Source: Caviibacterium pharyngocola (GTDB taxonomy: Bacteria > Pseudomonadota > Gammaproteobacteria > Enterobacterales > Pasteurellaceae). Taken from it: 64,000 bases of DNA. The position numbers and the translations under genes are program-made. Below the pieces are notes generated by a model. It did no database searches, was not told the origin of the DNA, and saw only the letters and a program-made list of their open reading frames with translations. Shown one piece after another: positions 36,914 through 47,371 of the stretch (its first letter is position 1; each line of letters begins with the position of its first letter). The stretch is from NCBI RefSeq assembly GCF_002795405.1, contig NZ_PHGZ01000007.1:30699-94698 (forward strand). Direction: 5' to 3'.

Positions 36914-38091
36914 TATTTAATGACCCTTTGTAACTCCGTTTCAAGGTTTTCTATAAGAGAATTATATTTTTGCATTAACGTTGATTTGCTATTTGATATT
37001 GCCTCTCTTAGATTTTGAATATTATCTATATATGAGATAGTAGCTTCTGTCGCTGATTCTGTGTCAGTATTTCTTAAATCTACTCCAATTTTATAATCTA
37101 AATCATTAAATAGACCTGCAAATTTTCGACTATAACTAATAGGAATAAGCGGAATACCAGACGAAAATGCCGCTATCGTAGCGTGCATTCTAGAACCTAA
37201 AAACAAATCAAGTCCAGAAATAAATGATTTTGCCTCGATTGGAGTATTAAACTTATCTACACAAACTGTGTTTGGATATTTCTCAAATATTTTTTTACAA
37301 ACTTGATAATCTTCATCTACATGAGAGATAAGATAAATATTCGCATTCCGTACTGATAAATGTTCAATAATACGATTAATTAAAACCTCATAATCACATT
37401 TTAATTTGAACGTAGTATTTGTAGCTTCTGTTTTTTCAGGCCACAATAAGCCTGAGATATTCAACCCCACATTTAAATTATCATTATTTAATACTGTTTT
37501 TTTATATCCCATTGCAAAAGCAAAGTCAGTTACAGTATGAACGATTCTATTTACACCAAGAGATTTTAAGTACTCTGCCGACATAGAATCTCGAGTAAAT
37601 ACCGCATCGGCATTATTGATAACTTTTTTAGCTAGTTTCTTAGCTATCCAAGAATTATACGGACCATATGTTTGCGGTCCCAAAATTAGTGGAATATTTT
37701 CTTTTAAAACAATATTCTGCTCAGCCCAACAAGACAAAAAATGTTTAATTCCATAAATATCGGAAAAACTATCACCTTGAGTAATAGATATGACAACATC
37801 ACACTTTTTTATCTCTTGTAAGGCTAATTGATTTTCTTGGAATTTATAAAATCTAAGCCATTTACCGGTTTTGACATTATTTAATCTTTCTAGCGGTACA
37901 TTTAAAGATTGAGATAGTTGACTTAACTTATTTTCATTAGGAAACCATTCAAATATGGTATAATGAAATTCACATCCTAGTTTTTTAGATAAATTCTCTA
38001 ATAAACTAATTGCTCCATAAGTTAAGGCGCAGCATCCTAAATTAGTACTATTTACTAATGCGCCAAGTAATCCGATATTCACTTTTTTCAT
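36913..38091 (-). CDS. Polysaccharide pyruvyl transferase family protein
   Basis: This 392-residue GT-B-like protein of the WcaK/CsaB family transfers pyruvate ketals to sugars from phosphoenolpyruvate. Visible signatures are GALVNSTNLGCCALTYGAIS at the start, ITQGDSFSDIYG, LGPQTYGPYNS, FTRDSMSAEYLKSLG and the C-terminal LFLGSRMHATIAAFSSGIPL. It follows wzz by 3 bases and precedes the FrhB-like gene, its usual partner. The sugar modified is unknown. Confidence 0.88.
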   Translation of the reverse strand: MKKVNIGLLGALVNSTNLGCCALTYGAISLLENLSKKLGCEFHYTIFEWFPNENKLSQLSQSLNVPLERLNNVKTGKWLRFYKFQENQLALQEIKKCDVVISITQGDSFSDIYGIKHFLSCWAEQNIVLKENIPLILGPQTYGPYNSWIAKKLAKKVINNADAVFTRDSMSAEYLKSLGVNRIVHTVTDFAFAMGYKKTVLNNDNLNVGLNISGLLWPEKTEATNTTFKLKCDYEVLINRIIEHLSVRNANIYLISHVDEDYQVCKKIFEKYPNTVCVDKFNTPIEAKSFISGLDLFLGSRMHATIAAFSSGIPLIPISYSRKFAGLFNDLDYKIGVDLRNTDTESATEATISYIDNIQNLREAISNSKSTLMQKYNSLIENLETELQRVIK

Positions 38092-38094
38092 AAA

Positions 38095-39213
38095 TCAATC
38101 CTTTTTAAACAATCTGACACTATATAAATAGGCGATCATTAATAACATTCCAATCAAAAAACCAATTACTAAAATAATTACCCGCTTAGGCTTATCCTTC
38201 ACCACAGGATAATCCGGCGATGCCTGATAGCTGAACGCTTGTGCCTTAGCTGTTTTTGTTTTTTCCAACAATGGTTCCAATTCTGAAAGTAACTCCGTAA
38301 CCACATAATATCTCGGCGGGTAAACGATATCCGTTTGAGAAACTACATCAATTTGTGCTTTCAGATATTTTTCTCCAAGCATAAATAGATATGTACTGTC
38401 GCTCAATTTTGAATCAGACAATGGGATTTTGGCATCGTTTAAAGCGACTCCTTGTAAGACAGCCTCGTTTGTAGAATTAAAGGACTTAGTATATTCTTTA
38501 ATTCCTGCTTCTTTCGCAATACTTAATGCTTTTTGCAAATTATCCAACTGAACTGTTTTTTGAATTTTTAAATCACGTTCGAATTTGCTTTTCTCATATT
38601 TCAAATCTTCGATTTGTTCATTAAAAGCGATTAAGAAATCATTAACATCTTCTTGATAAGCAAGTTGACTGTTAAAAAGAACAAATTGATTCAAGGTCTC
38701 TTGTGCCGAGATTGGGGTTTCGGCAAAAAAGCTAATGCGTCGTCCAATTAAATCAGGTTCTTTTTTCGGATCCGGTTTTGTAATGGTGATATTTTTGGTA
38801 ATCAGATCGGATAAAGTTTTAATTTTCTCTTGTTCAGATGCACTTTCACTTAATTGTTTATATAAATCGGATTGTTCGAAAAATTCACGTCTTTTATCTA
38901 GAGATTCGGTATATAAATTAAATTTTCCGAATAAACCGTTTGAAAATGCCCCAAGATCAAATTCACCACCTAAAATCCGTGCGTATTCTTTGCGAATGCT
39001 AAAATAATCGCCAAGGTCTTCTAATTTAGGCGCAATAACTTCCGTTTTAGACGTCCACTGTTCTTTCGCCGTAAAGGCATAAGCACCGGCTAATGCGGTG
39101 AAAACAAAGGCGGAGAGGATGATCCAAAGTTTCTTTTTCCACAGAACCGAAAATAATTCGATTAAATCAATCTCACCGTCTTCTTTAGCGGTGTGAATTT
39201 GGGTATTTGACAT
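38095..39213 (-). CDS. wzz: Wzz, chain-length determinant protein
   Basis: Wzz sets the number of repeat units added by Wzy. The 372-residue protein has the expected topology: a short N-terminal tail (EIDLIELFSVLWKKK), a membrane helix at about 28-48, a long periplasmic coiled-coil region (about 50-340), and a second helix at about 345-366 after a Pro-containing segment (ASPDYPVVKDKPKR). It is the first gene of the operon. Confidence 0.92.
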   Translation of the reverse strand: MSNTQIHTAKEDGEIDLIELFSVLWKKKLWIILSAFVFTALAGAYAFTAKEQWTSKTEVIAPKLEDLGDYFSIRKEYARILGGEFDLGAFSNGLFGKFNLYTESLDKRREFFEQSDLYKQLSESASEQEKIKTLSDLITKNITITKPDPKKEPDLIGRRISFFAETPISAQETLNQFVLFNSQLAYQEDVNDFLIAFNEQIEDLKYEKSKFERDLKIQKTVQLDNLQKALSIAKEAGIKEYTKSFNSTNEAVLQGVALNDAKIPLSDSKLSDSTYLFMLGEKYLKAQIDVVSQTDIVYPPRYYVVTELLSELEPLLEKTKTAKAQAFSYQASPDYPVVKDKPKRVIILVIGFLIGMLLMIAYLYSVRLFKKD

Positions 39214-39265
39214 ACGATAAATGACCTTTTGCTAGAGGGCTAAAAATGATTAAAAAACTTCTAAT

Positions 39266-39294
39266 ATTGTAGCGATTCGGGCTGATAAAGACAA
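39266..39294 (-). promoter_or_regulatory. Promoter of the polysaccharide operon
   Basis: The minus strand carries TTGTCT (39289-39294), a 17-base spacer and TACAAT (39266-39271), about 50 bases before the wzz start. No RfaH ops element (GGCGGTAG) or JUMPStart-like sequence is seen. Confidence 0.6.
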
Positions 39295-39388
39295 ATTTAA
39301 TTGCATAAATTTACAAACTGGAATCTAAATAAAAATTCTTATCATCAATGACTTAGCGTTATCTCCCATACTAAATGCACAAAATCCT

Positions 39389-39416
39389 TTTAGATTTTGC
39401 TTTTAACGAGTATAAT
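39389..39416 (+). promoter_or_regulatory. infA promoter
   Basis: TATAAT (39411-39416) is a perfect -10 with a modest -35 TTTAGA (39389-39394) 16 bases upstream. It reads toward infA, divergent from the wzz promoter. Confidence 0.6.
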
Positions 39417-39459
39417 CCGTTCGTTTTTTGATTGATTAACCCAAAATTTAGAGGAATGA

Positions 39460-39678
<219 letters not shown>

Positions 39679-39690
39679 TCGGTTTCTATG

Positions 39691-39722
39691 AAAAACACCA
39701 AGTCGTTCGGCTTGGTGTTTTT
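39691..39722. terminator. infA terminator, possibly shared with lnt
   Basis: AAAAACACCAAG (39691-39702) pairs with CTTGGTGTTTTT (39711-39722) across 8 bases. The convergent lnt ends at 39745, so it can serve both directions. Confidence 0.9.
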
Positions 39723-39744
39723 GTTTTGGCAAAATTCCTTCGAT

Positions 39745-41283
39745 TTACACCGCACTTTTTAGCAATCGGCGTTTGATTAATGCGCCGAGGCTGCGCAGCA
39801 ATATCAATATGGCGCTTATTAAATACAGCGGCGCGGATCCCAAAGCGGCATAAGGCGTTTTGCCTTGCGTCGGGATGATGTGCTGCGTGAGTGTGGTTTC
39901 GACGAATTGCGGCGCTTGGGCAATAATACGCCCTTTGGCGTCGATAAATACGGAAATGCCCGTATTCGTGGCGCGGATCAAGGGTTTGCCGAATTCTAAG
40001 GCTCGCATTCTCGCCATTTGCAAATGTTGCCAAGGTCCGATACTGTCGCCGAACCACGCGTCGTTGGAAATCGTTAGAAGAAAATCCGTTTGCGGCGTAA
40101 TATTGCGTTGCAGTTGCGCGCCGAAAATAATTTCGTAGCAAATTGCCGGAGTGAAACGTCGCGCTTTTGCGCTGAAAGGCGGTTGAATATCGTCGCCCGC
40201 TTGAAACGCGGACATCGGTAAATTAAATACCGAACCTAACGGGCGCAACAAGTTTTCTAGCGGCACATATTCGCCGAAAGGCACTAAATGCGATTTGCTA
40301 TAGCGGTTCGGCGTGTTCGGTTGATACGGCTGTGCGGGATCACCAAGATCAATAATCGAGTTGAGTAATTTTCCCTGTTGTTCGTCGCGATAAACCGTGC
40401 CGATAATCACTTCCGTACTTTGTTGTTCGGCGGCTTGATTAAGTTGTTCGAGGAAAGGTTGAATATGATTTTCCAAGGTCGGCAATGCCGCTTCGGGCAA
40501 AATAATCAAATCCGTTTTGCCTAAATATTGTCCGATTAATCGGCTGTAAATATCCAAGGTTTGATACAGATAATCCGGATCCCATTTTAGATTTTGTTCG
40601 ATATTACCTTGCGCCAACGTGATGTTAAGCCCTTTTTCTTCCACTTCTTTAACGAAATTTAATGAAGAAGAAAGGCTACTCAATCCGCCGACAATCAATA
40701 ACAATAAGCCGTGTGCAATCGCGACATTAAACTTGCGAGGGCGTTTAAACAATGCGGAAACAAGGCTAAAAAACACCGCACTTGCCCACATTACGAAGAA
40801 TGTGAGTCCTTCCACACCGAAAATCGGCGCAATGCCGGCAAAAGGACTGTCGATTTGAGTATAGCCGAATTGCAACCAAGGAAAACCGGTGAATACCCAA
40901 CCGCGCAAAAATTCAGTCAACGTCCAAAGGATCGGGAACACAATTAAACCGTTAACGTTGAAACGTTGAATAAAATAGGCGAATAGCACCGGATACAGCG
41001 ACAAATATGCCGCAAGTAATACGACTAACAAATAGCTGACAACTAAAGGCGCGCCGCCGAATTGGTGAATACTCACGTTCAACCAGCTGACGCCTAAACT
41101 GAAAAATGCAACGCCCCAGAAAAATGCGCCGCAAAGTGCGGTCTTTTTACGCGGATTTTTTGCAATCCAAATCAAACCGAAAAGCGAAACGTAGGCAAAA
41201 CCCCACAAATCAAAAGGCGAAAACGCCAGCACGCCAGACGCACCGAATAATGCGGCGACGAGATAAGTTAAATACGCGTTCAT
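39745..41283 (-). CDS. lnt: Apolipoprotein N-acyltransferase
   Basis: Lnt adds the third acyl chain to lipoproteins in the inner membrane. The 512-residue protein has about six membrane helices, then a nitrilase-like periplasmic domain with the catalytic Glu in LPEAALPTLENH, Lys in RYSKSHLVPFGEYVP and Cys in ICYEIIFG, followed by a last helix. Length equals E. coli Lnt (512). It is 15 bases after corC, the common partner. Confidence 0.96.
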   Translation of the reverse strand: MNAYLTYLVAALFGASGVLAFSPFDLWGFAYVSLFGLIWIAKNPRKKTALCGAFFWGVAFFSLGVSWLNVSIHQFGGAPLVVSYLLVVLLAAYLSLYPVLFAYFIQRFNVNGLIVFPILWTLTEFLRGWVFTGFPWLQFGYTQIDSPFAGIAPIFGVEGLTFFVMWASAVFFSLVSALFKRPRKFNVAIAHGLLLLIVGGLSSLSSSLNFVKEVEEKGLNITLAQGNIEQNLKWDPDYLYQTLDIYSRLIGQYLGKTDLIILPEAALPTLENHIQPFLEQLNQAAEQQSTEVIIGTVYRDEQQGKLLNSIIDLGDPAQPYQPNTPNRYSKSHLVPFGEYVPLENLLRPLGSVFNLPMSAFQAGDDIQPPFSAKARRFTPAICYEIIFGAQLQRNITPQTDFLLTISNDAWFGDSIGPWQHLQMARMRALEFGKPLIRATNTGISVFIDAKGRIIAQAPQFVETTLTQHIIPTQGKTPYAALGSAPLYLISAILILLRSLGALIKRRLLKSAV

Positions 41284-41298
41284 TTAAATAATTTTCCG

Positions 41299-42198
41299 TT
41301 ACACCGATTCCGTTTCGTCTTCCGTTTTTTCAATCTCGGCGAGTTGTTCGTCCGGCACGGTGACGCGTAATTGAATAATCCGACGGCTGTCGGCGGACGT
41401 AACTTTAAAATGCAGATTTTCCAGCGTAATCTCCTCACCGCGTTTCGGCAAATAGCCGAAAGCTTGCATTACCACGCCGCCGACGGTATCCACTTCTTCG
41501 TCGGCAAAATTCACATTAAAATGCTGATTAAAATCTTCGATATCCGTTAAGGCGCGCACCGCATAAGTGTGACGCGAAAGTTGGCGAATATCGGCAACAT
41601 CTTCTTCATCAAATTCGTCTTCAATATCGCCGACGATTTGCTCTAAAATATCTTCGATCGTTACCAAACCTGACACCGCGCCGAATTCGTCCACCACAAT
41701 CGCCATATGAAAACGTTCGGAACGGAAATCTTTCAACATTCTGTCCACCCGTTTACTTTCCGGCACGATTACGGCTGGACGAAGCAACGGCAATAAATTA
41801 AATTCTTCCGCATTGGAACGTAAGAATTTCAACAAATCTTTGGCGTGCAGAATACCGGCGATATTGTCACGTTCGTCGGTCACCACCGGAAAACGCGAGT
41901 GCGCGCTTTCGATGATCGTTTCAAGGCAAGAATCCAAGTTTTGTTCCGTTTCAATAAAAATAATTTGCGAACGCGGGATCATAATGTCGCGCACGCGCAA
42001 TTCGGCGATTTCCATTACGCCTTCAATCATTTCGCGCGTATCTTGATCGATCAGTTCGTTTTGTTCGGAATCTCGGATCACTTCCACCAATTCTTCGCGA
42101 TTTTTCAGTTCGCCCTGAAAAAAACGCCCGAATAGCGATTGAAAAAAACTTTTTTTGGCTAAACCGTCCGGTTGAGTTAGATGTTCTTCGTTGTTCAT
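41299..42198 (-). CDS. corC: CorC, CBS-domain transporter-associated protein
   Basis: CorC (YbeX) is a cytoplasmic protein tied to magnesium/cobalt efflux and to ribosome assembly in some reports. The 299-residue protein has two CBS domains ([55 protein letters not shown]) and a C-terminal CorC_HlyC domain ([19 protein letters not shown]). Length is near E. coli YbeX (292). It precedes lnt, as in many gamma-proteobacteria. Confidence 0.94.
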   Translation of the reverse strand: MNNEEHLTQPDGLAKKSFFQSLFGRFFQGELKNREELVEVIRDSEQNELIDQDTREMIEGVMEIAELRVRDIMIPRSQIIFIETEQNLDSCLETIIESAHSRFPVVTDERDNIAGILHAKDLLKFLRSNAEEFNLLPLLRPAVIVPESKRVDRMLKDFRSERFHMAIVVDEFGAVSGLVTIEDILEQIVGDIEDEFDEEDVADIRQLSRHTYAVRALTDIEDFNQHFNVNFADEEVDTVGGVVMQAFGYLPKRGEEITLENLHFKVTSADSRRIIQLRVTVPDEQLAEIEKTEDETESV

Positions 42199-42262
42199 AT
42201 GGATTAAAAATTACCGTCTTATTGACCGAGGAAATTATCACATTTTTCCTTCAACCGCAAAA

Positions 42263-42288
42263 CAAAAAAGCCTCCGAAACACGGAGGC
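42263..42288 (-). terminator. galM terminator
   Basis: GCCTCCG (42270-42276) pairs with CGGAGGC (42282-42288); on the minus strand a T6 run follows. It lies 15 bases after the galM stop and before corC. Confidence 0.88.
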
Positions 42289-42303
42289 ATTCGCGGCACG
42301 GTT

Positions 42304-43329
42304 TTATGCAAACCGATAAACCGTGCGATGAAAATACGGCTTACCGGCTTGAGTAATGCCGCCGAAACGATACCATTCGGGATGATTCGGTGTATCCGGC
42401 AAACTTTGCGCTTCCAAAGCAATGCCGGCGTAATCGGCATAACGCCCGCCTTTCGCGTTTGGCGTGCCGGCTAAATAATTGCCGGTATAAACCTGTAGCG
42501 CCGGTTGTGTGGTGAACATTTCCAAACGAATCGGGCTGTCAAGTGCGGTCAAAATTGCGCAAGGTTTTTCCTCGCCGCGACGCAATAAAAACGAATGATC
42601 ATAACCTTTGGTCAGGCATTGTTCTTGTTGTAAAAAATCACGCGCGATGGCTTTCGCCTTAGTGAAATCAAAGGCGGTATCGGCAACGGCTTTCAACGGC
42701 GAACTCGGAATCCCTTCGCGATCAACCGGCAAGAAATAATCGGCGTTTAATTGCAAATGATGCTGACGAACATCCGCGCCCGTTTCGGCATCGACCAAAT
42801 TAAAATAGGCGTGATTGGTTAAATTTAGCGGCGTATCTTGATCCGTTTGCGCTTCAAAGGTAATTTCGACGCCGTTTTCTTCCGTTAAACGATAGGTCAC
42901 TTTGGCTTGCACATTGCCTTCGAAACCCTGATCGCCGTGCGGCGAGAAATGAGAAAAACAAACAAAATTATCACCGCACTTTTCCACTTGCCAACGCACT
43001 TTGTCAAAACCGTTTCCGCCGTGCAGCTGGTGTTTTCCCTGATTTTTGGTCAGATTAACGGTTTTGCCGTTTAAACGAAAACGCCCGTTTGCGATACGGT
43101 TGGCATAACGCCCTACGGTAGCCCCCAAAAACGCACCTTGTTTCGGATAATCTTGCAAGGCGCAACTCAATAATACTTCTTGCAAGCCCTTTTCCGTTGG
43201 TACTTTGCAAGAAATCCAAGTAGCGCCCCAATCCGTGAGACGAATTTTCATCCCTCGCCCGTTAGTTAAACAAAACTGTTGAAAAGGCAAGCCGTCGGGT
43301 GCGCTGCCGGCGCGTGAAATTCTTAGCAT
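42304..43329 (-). CDS. galM: Aldose 1-epimerase (mutarotase)
   Basis: GalM interconverts alpha- and beta-galactose before the Leloir pathway. The 341-residue protein shows LTDWGATWISCKVP near residue 30, the NRIANGRFRLNG region, LHGGNGFDKVRW with the active histidine, NLTNHAYFNL, and IALEAQSLPDTPNHPEW. I use the ATG at 43329 because AAGGAG lies 8 bases upstream and the length matches E. coli GalM (346). It is divergent from galS with a GalS-like operator in between. Confidence 0.93.
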   Translation of the reverse strand: MLRISRAGSAPDGLPFQQFCLTNGRGMKIRLTDWGATWISCKVPTEKGLQEVLLSCALQDYPKQGAFLGATVGRYANRIANGRFRLNGKTVNLTKNQGKHQLHGGNGFDKVRWQVEKCGDNFVCFSHFSPHGDQGFEGNVQAKVTYRLTEENGVEITFEAQTDQDTPLNLTNHAYFNLVDAETGADVRQHHLQLNADYFLPVDREGIPSSPLKAVADTAFDFTKAKAIARDFLQQEQCLTKGYDHSFLLRRGEEKPCAILTALDSPIRLEMFTTQPALQVYTGNYLAGTPNAKGGRYADYAGIALEAQSLPDTPNHPEWYRFGGITQAGKPYFHRTVYRFA

Positions 43330-43425
43330 AAATAAACTCCTTGCTATGCGTGCAAACGTAAAAATCTTCTTTTCATCCGGCACGATGATTTTAATTTTGA
43401 TCATCTTTGAAAATGACATTTTCGA

Positions 43426-43438
43426 TGAAAGCGATTAC
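43426..43438 (-). promoter_or_regulatory. GalS-like operator before galM
   Basis: On the minus strand GTAATCGCTTTCA matches the sites before galS (GTAACCGTTTTCA) and mglB (GTAATCGTTTTCA), a LacI/GalR-type half-palindrome around a central CG. Confidence 0.7.
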
Positions 43439-43546
43439 ATTTTAATTTCGCTATAAGATAGCAGATACAAAAAAATAAACTATTAACCGGATCACAAATC
43501 TAATGAAAAATAGCCTTTTTTTGTGATATGGGTTTCATTTTTAAAA

Positions 43547-43560
43547 GTAACCGTTTTCAA
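43547..43560 (+). promoter_or_regulatory. GalS-like operator before galS
   Basis: GTAACCGTTTTCAA lies 56 bases before the galS start and suggests autoregulation. Confidence 0.7.
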
Positions 43561-43615
43561 ATTTATCCGTTTTTCTATATGATGAACAGACTGATTTTGA
43601 CCGCCGGAGGATTTA

Positions 43616-44617
43616 ATGATTACAATTCGTGAAGTTGCCGAACAAGCCGGCGTTTCCGTTGCCACGGTTTCCCGTGTGCTGAATAATCATCCTTCTTCCA
43701 GTGAAAAAGCCCGTCTTGCGGTGCAAAGTGCGGTGGAAAAATTAGGTTATCACCCGAATGCCAACGCGCAAGCCCTCGCCTCGCAAACCAGTGAAACCAT
43801 CGGTGTTGTAGTGACCGACGTGACGGATCCGTTTTTCGCCATTTTGGTGAAAGCGGTGGATAAAGTGGCGGAAACTCATCAAAAAACCATTCTCATCGGT
43901 ATCGGCTACCATAATGCAGAAAAAGAACGAAAAGCCATTGATACCTTATTGCGCAAGCGTTGCAGCTGTTTGGTGGTGCATTCCAAAGCCTTAAGCGACG
44001 ATGAATTGCGCGGCTATCTAGCGCGCATTTCAGGTATGGTGATCATCAATCGCGTGGTACAAGGTTATGAAAATCGTTGTGTCAGTTTGGATAACAAAAA
44101 AGGCACTTTTTTAGCCACTGAAACCTTGATTCGGCTCGGACATAAACATATCGGCTATATCGGTTCGAATCATCAGATTACCGATGAAACGGAAAGAATT
44201 AAAGGTTATTTGACCGCACTTGAACATTATCACATTCCCGTTTCCGAGCATTTTATCGCCCACAGTTCGCCGGATTTCGAAGGCGGCGAGGAAGCGATGA
44301 TCAATCTGCTCAGTTATAATTCCGATTTAACCGCCGTGGTCGCCTATAACGACAGTATGGCGGCGGGCGCGATTTCGGTGTTGAATGAAAACAACATCAA
44401 CGTGCCGAAACAATTTTCGATCATCGGGTTTGACGATATGCCCATTGCTCGCTATTTGATCCCGAAACTCACAACGATTCGCTATCCTATTGATTTAATG
44501 GCAACTTATGCGGCAAATTTGGCATTAAGTTTAGTGGATAATAAAGTGAAAAAACCCGTACACATTCAGTTTAATCCCACTTTAGTGCGTCGTTTTTCAA
44601 CGGAAAATTTTCTTTAA
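43616..44617 (+). CDS. galS: GalS, LacI-family repressor of galactose uptake
   Basis: The 333-residue regulator has a LacI-type helix-turn-helix at its N-terminus ([20 protein letters not shown], residues 2-21) with the hinge helix [12 protein letters not shown], and a periplasmic-binding-like effector domain. [24 protein letters not shown] and [15 protein letters not shown] segments fit GalR/GalS. GGAGG lies upstream. Its place before mglBAC and shared operators indicate control by galactose. Confidence 0.92.
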   Translation: MITIREVAEQAGVSVATVSRVLNNHPSSSEKARLAVQSAVEKLGYHPNANAQALASQTSETIGVVVTDVTDPFFAILVKAVDKVAETHQKTILIGIGYHNAEKERKAIDTLLRKRCSCLVVHSKALSDDELRGYLARISGMVIINRVVQGYENRCVSLDNKKGTFLATETLIRLGHKHIGYIGSNHQITDETERIKGYLTALEHYHIPVSEHFIAHSSPDFEGGEEAMINLLSYNSDLTAVVAYNDSMAAGAISVLNENNINVPKQFSIIGFDDMPIARYLIPKLTTIRYPIDLMATYAANLALSLVDNKVKKPVHIQFNPTLVRRFSTENFL

Positions 44618-44652
44618 TTTGTGATCTCCATTGCATTTTTGCGCATTCATTT

Positions 44653-44666
44653 GTAATCGTTTTCAT
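44653..44666 (+). promoter_or_regulatory. GalS-like operator before mglB
   Basis: GTAATCGTTTTCAT lies 122 bases before mglB and 3 bases before a CRP site. Confidence 0.75.
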
Positions 44667-44669
44667 AAA

Positions 44670-44685
44670 TGTGAGAGGGATCACA
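44670..44685 (+). promoter_or_regulatory. CRP site of the mgl operon
   Basis: TGTGAGAGGGATCACA matches TGTGA-N6-TCACA at all ten positions. It adjoins the GalS-like operator, as in enteric mgl promoters, indicating catabolite control. Confidence 0.85.
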
Positions 44686-44787
44686 GTCTTCGCATTTTTT
44701 TTTCGATATTCTCTAGCGCAATTTAACTCGATATGGCTTTATCCCAAGCATATCGCTCAACTATCAATGCACTCAAGGAGCGTTTTT

Positions 44788-45780
44788 ATGAAAAAAACAG
44801 TATTAAATGCAGTGGCTTTAGCAGTGGGTCTCGGTGTTGCCGCAACAGCAGCGCAAGCGGCTACTCGTATCGGTGTAACCATTTACAAATACGACGATAA
44901 CTTTATGGCTTTAATGCGTCAAGAAATCGAAAAAGAAGCGAAACAGTTTAAAGACGTCGAATTGCTGATGAACGACTCGCAAAACGCTCAATCCGTGCAA
45001 AACGACCAAGTGGACGTGTTAATTTCCAAAGGCGTGAAAGCTTTGGCGATCAACTTGGTTGACCCTGCCGCTGCGCCGACTGTGATCAGCAAAGCCAAAC
45101 CGGAAGAAATTCCTGTGGTGTTCTTTAATAAAGATCCGGGTGATAAAGCGATTGCAAGCTATAAAGACGCTTACTATGTGGGTACCGATCCGAAAGAATC
45201 CGGCGTAATTCAAGGGGATTTGATCGCGAAACATTGGAAAGCGAATGCCGCTTACGACTTAAATAAAGACGGTAAAATTCAATATGTCTTGTTAAAAGGT
45301 GAACCGGGTCATCCGGATGCGGAAGCGCGTACCAAATATGTTATCGAAGAATTAAATCGTCAAGGTATTCAAACTGATCAATTATTTATCGATACCGGTA
45401 TGTGGGATGCGGCGTTGGCAAAAGATAAAGTGGATGCTTGGTTATCCAGCTCGAAAGCAAACGACATCGAAGTGATTATCGCCAATAACGACGGTATGGC
45501 GATGGGTGCGTTGGAAGCGGCAAAAGCGCACGGTAAAAAATTACCGATTTTCGGTGTGGATGCCTTGCCTGAAGTGCTTCAATTAATTAAGAAAGGCGAA
45601 ATTGCCGGTACGGTATTGAACGACGGTGTGAACCAAGGTAAAGCCGTGGTACAGTTATCCAACAACCTCGCCGCAGGCAAACCGGCGACCGAAGGCACAA
45701 ACTGGAAATTGGAAGAACGCGTCGTGCGTATTCCTTACGTTGGTGTTGACGCGGATAATTTAAGCGAATTTTTAAAATAA
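44788..45780 (+). CDS. mglB: MglB, galactose/glucose-binding periplasmic protein
   Basis: MglB binds D-galactose or D-glucose in the periplasm for the MglAC transporter. The 330-residue protein has a 24-residue signal peptide ([20 protein letters not shown]...AQA) and the ligand fold starting [20 protein letters not shown]. It retains the calcium-loop region ([11 protein letters not shown]) and [16 protein letters not shown] use the ATG at 44788 (AAGGAG upstream); the 39 residues in frame before it lie in the promoter region. Length equals E. coli MglB (332). Confidence 0.97.
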   Translation: MKKTVLNAVALAVGLGVAATAAQAATRIGVTIYKYDDNFMALMRQEIEKEAKQFKDVELLMNDSQNAQSVQNDQVDVLISKGVKALAINLVDPAAAPTVISKAKPEEIPVVFFNKDPGDKAIASYKDAYYVGTDPKESGVIQGDLIAKHWKANAAYDLNKDGKIQYVLLKGEPGHPDAEARTKYVIEELNRQGIQTDQLFIDTGMWDAALAKDKVDAWLSSSKANDIEVIIANNDGMAMGALEAAKAHGKKLPIFGVDALPEVLQLIKKGEIAGTVLNDGVNQGKAVVQLSNNLAAGKPATEGTNWKLEERVVRIPYVGVDADNLSEFLK

Positions 45781-45794
45781 TTGTTGTAATCCTT

Positions 45795-45814
45795 AGGGGA
45801 GCTTCGTCTCCCCT
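45795..45814 (+). terminator. Hairpin between mglB and mglA
   Basis: AGGGGAG (45795-45801) pairs with CTCCCCT (45808-45814) across CTTCGT, followed by TTTT. It lies directly after mglB and probably limits read-through or stabilises mglB mRNA so that the binding protein exceeds the ATPase. Confidence 0.75.
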
Positions 45815-45831
45815 TTTCTGTGAGGTTGGAT

Positions 45832-47352
45832 ATGACAGCGCAAATTCAAAATCAAGACAGCCAAGTGCTGCTCACGATGACAAATGTCAGCAAATCCTTT
45901 CCCGGTGTCAAAGCCTTAGACAAAGCCAATTTAACGGTGCGTTCTCATTCGGTGCACGCTTTAATGGGTGAAAACGGCGCGGGCAAATCGACACTACTCA
46001 AATGTTTATTCGGAATCTATGCAAAAGATGAAGGCGAAATTCTTTTTTTAGACAAACCGGTTAATTTTAAAACGTCTAAAGAAGCCTTGGAAAACGGGAT
46101 TTCAATGGTTCACCAAGAATTAAATTTAGTGCGCCAACGTAACGTAATGGATAATTTGTGGTTGGGTCGTTATCCGTTAAAAGGCATTTTCGTCGATCAC
46201 ACGAAAATGTATAACGACACCAAAGCCATTTTCGACGAATTGGACATCGACATCGATCCGCGCGAAAAAGTAGCGAATTTATCCGTATCGCAAATGCAAA
46301 TGATCGAAATCGCCAAAGCCTTTTCCTATCACGCGAAAATTGTGATTATGGACGAACCGACGTCCTCTCTCTCGGAAAAAGAAGTCGAACATTTGTTTAA
46401 AATTATCGCCAAACTCAAAGATCGCGGTTGCGGCATTATTTATATTTCGCACAAAATGGACGAAATTTTCAAAATTTGTGATGAAATTACCATTCTGCGC
46501 GACGGCAAATGGATCAACACCGTGGCGGTGAAAGATTCCACAATGGACAGCATTGTGGCGATGATGGTCGGACGCGAATTAACTCAGCGTTTCCCACCGA
46601 AAAGCAATGAACCGAAAGAAGTGATTCTTGAGGTGGAAAATCTCACCGCGCTGAATCAACCGTCTATTAAAGACGTCAGCTTCGAATTGCGCAAAGGCGA
46701 AATTCTCGGCATTGCGGGCTTGGTCGGTGCTAAACGGACGGATATTGTCGAAACCATTTTCGGTGTACGCGAACGCAAAAGCGGCACGGTGAAGTTAAAC
46801 GGCAAAATTATGCGAAATCACACCGCACTTGAAGCCATTAATAACGGTTTCGCCTTAGTGACCGAAGAACGCCGTTCGACCGGCATTTATTCGAATTTGA
46901 ACATTGAATTTAACTCATTGATTTCCAATATGAAATCCTATTTGGGTCGTTTCGGTTTGCTCAGTAGCGCAAAAATGAAAAGCGACACCCAATGGGTGAT
47001 CGATTCAATGAACGTGAAAACGCCGTCGCATAAAACCACTATCGGTTCCTTATCCGGCGGGAATCAACAAAAAGTCGTCATCGGTCGCTGGTTACTTACT
47101 CAACCTGAAATTTTAATGCTCGACGAGCCGACCCGTGGGATTGACATCGGTGCAAAATACGAGATTTATCAATTAATTATGGAATTGGCGAAAAAAGATA
47201 AGGGCATTATTATGATTTCATCGGAAATGCCGGAATTATTAGGTGTAACCGACCGAATTTTAGTAATGAGTAACGGACGTGTGGCGGGAATCGTTGAAAC
47301 GGCGAAAACCTCACAAGAAGAAATTTTGCAACTTGCGGCAAAATATTTATAG
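45832..47352 (+). CDS. mglA: MglA, galactose ABC transporter ATPase
   Basis: MglA powers galactose import. The 506-residue protein has two ABC cassettes. The first has Walker [17 protein letters not shown], signature [17 protein letters not shown] and Walker [12 protein letters not shown]. The second has [32 protein letters not shown] and [15 protein letters not shown]. The second Walker A is degenerate, as usual for this family. I use the ATG at 45832; the upstream GTG adds four residues. Length equals E. coli MglA (506). Confidence 0.97.
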   Translation: MTAQIQNQDSQVLLTMTNVSKSFPGVKALDKANLTVRSHSVHALMGENGAGKSTLLKCLFGIYAKDEGEILFLDKPVNFKTSKEALENGISMVHQELNLVRQRNVMDNLWLGRYPLKGIFVDHTKMYNDTKAIFDELDIDIDPREKVANLSVSQMQMIEIAKAFSYHAKIVIMDEPTSSLSEKEVEHLFKIIAKLKDRGCGIIYISHKMDEIFKICDEITILRDGKWINTVAVKDSTMDSIVAMMVGRELTQRFPPKSNEPKEVILEVENLTALNQPSIKDVSFELRKGEILGIAGLVGAKRTDIVETIFGVRERKSGTVKLNGKIMRNHTALEAINNGFALVTEERRSTGIYSNLNIEFNSLISNMKSYLGRFGLLSSAKMKSDTQWVIDSMNVKTPSHKTTIGSLSGGNQQKVVIGRWLLTQPEILMLDEPTRGIDIGAKYEIYQLIMELAKKDKGIIMISSEMPELLGVTDRILVMSNGRVAGIVETAKTSQEEILQLAAKYL

Positions 47353-47371
47353 TTGAAAAAGGAAATGTATT

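Noticed and set aside
39214..39459. RfaH ops / JUMPStart element before the polysaccharide operon
   Set aside because: I searched the gap by eye on the minus strand and found no GGCGGTAG or similar core.
39686..40141. 151-residue minus-strand frame overlapping lnt
   Set aside because: It is a frame shadow of the lnt C-terminus with biased composition; lnt is complete in its own frame.
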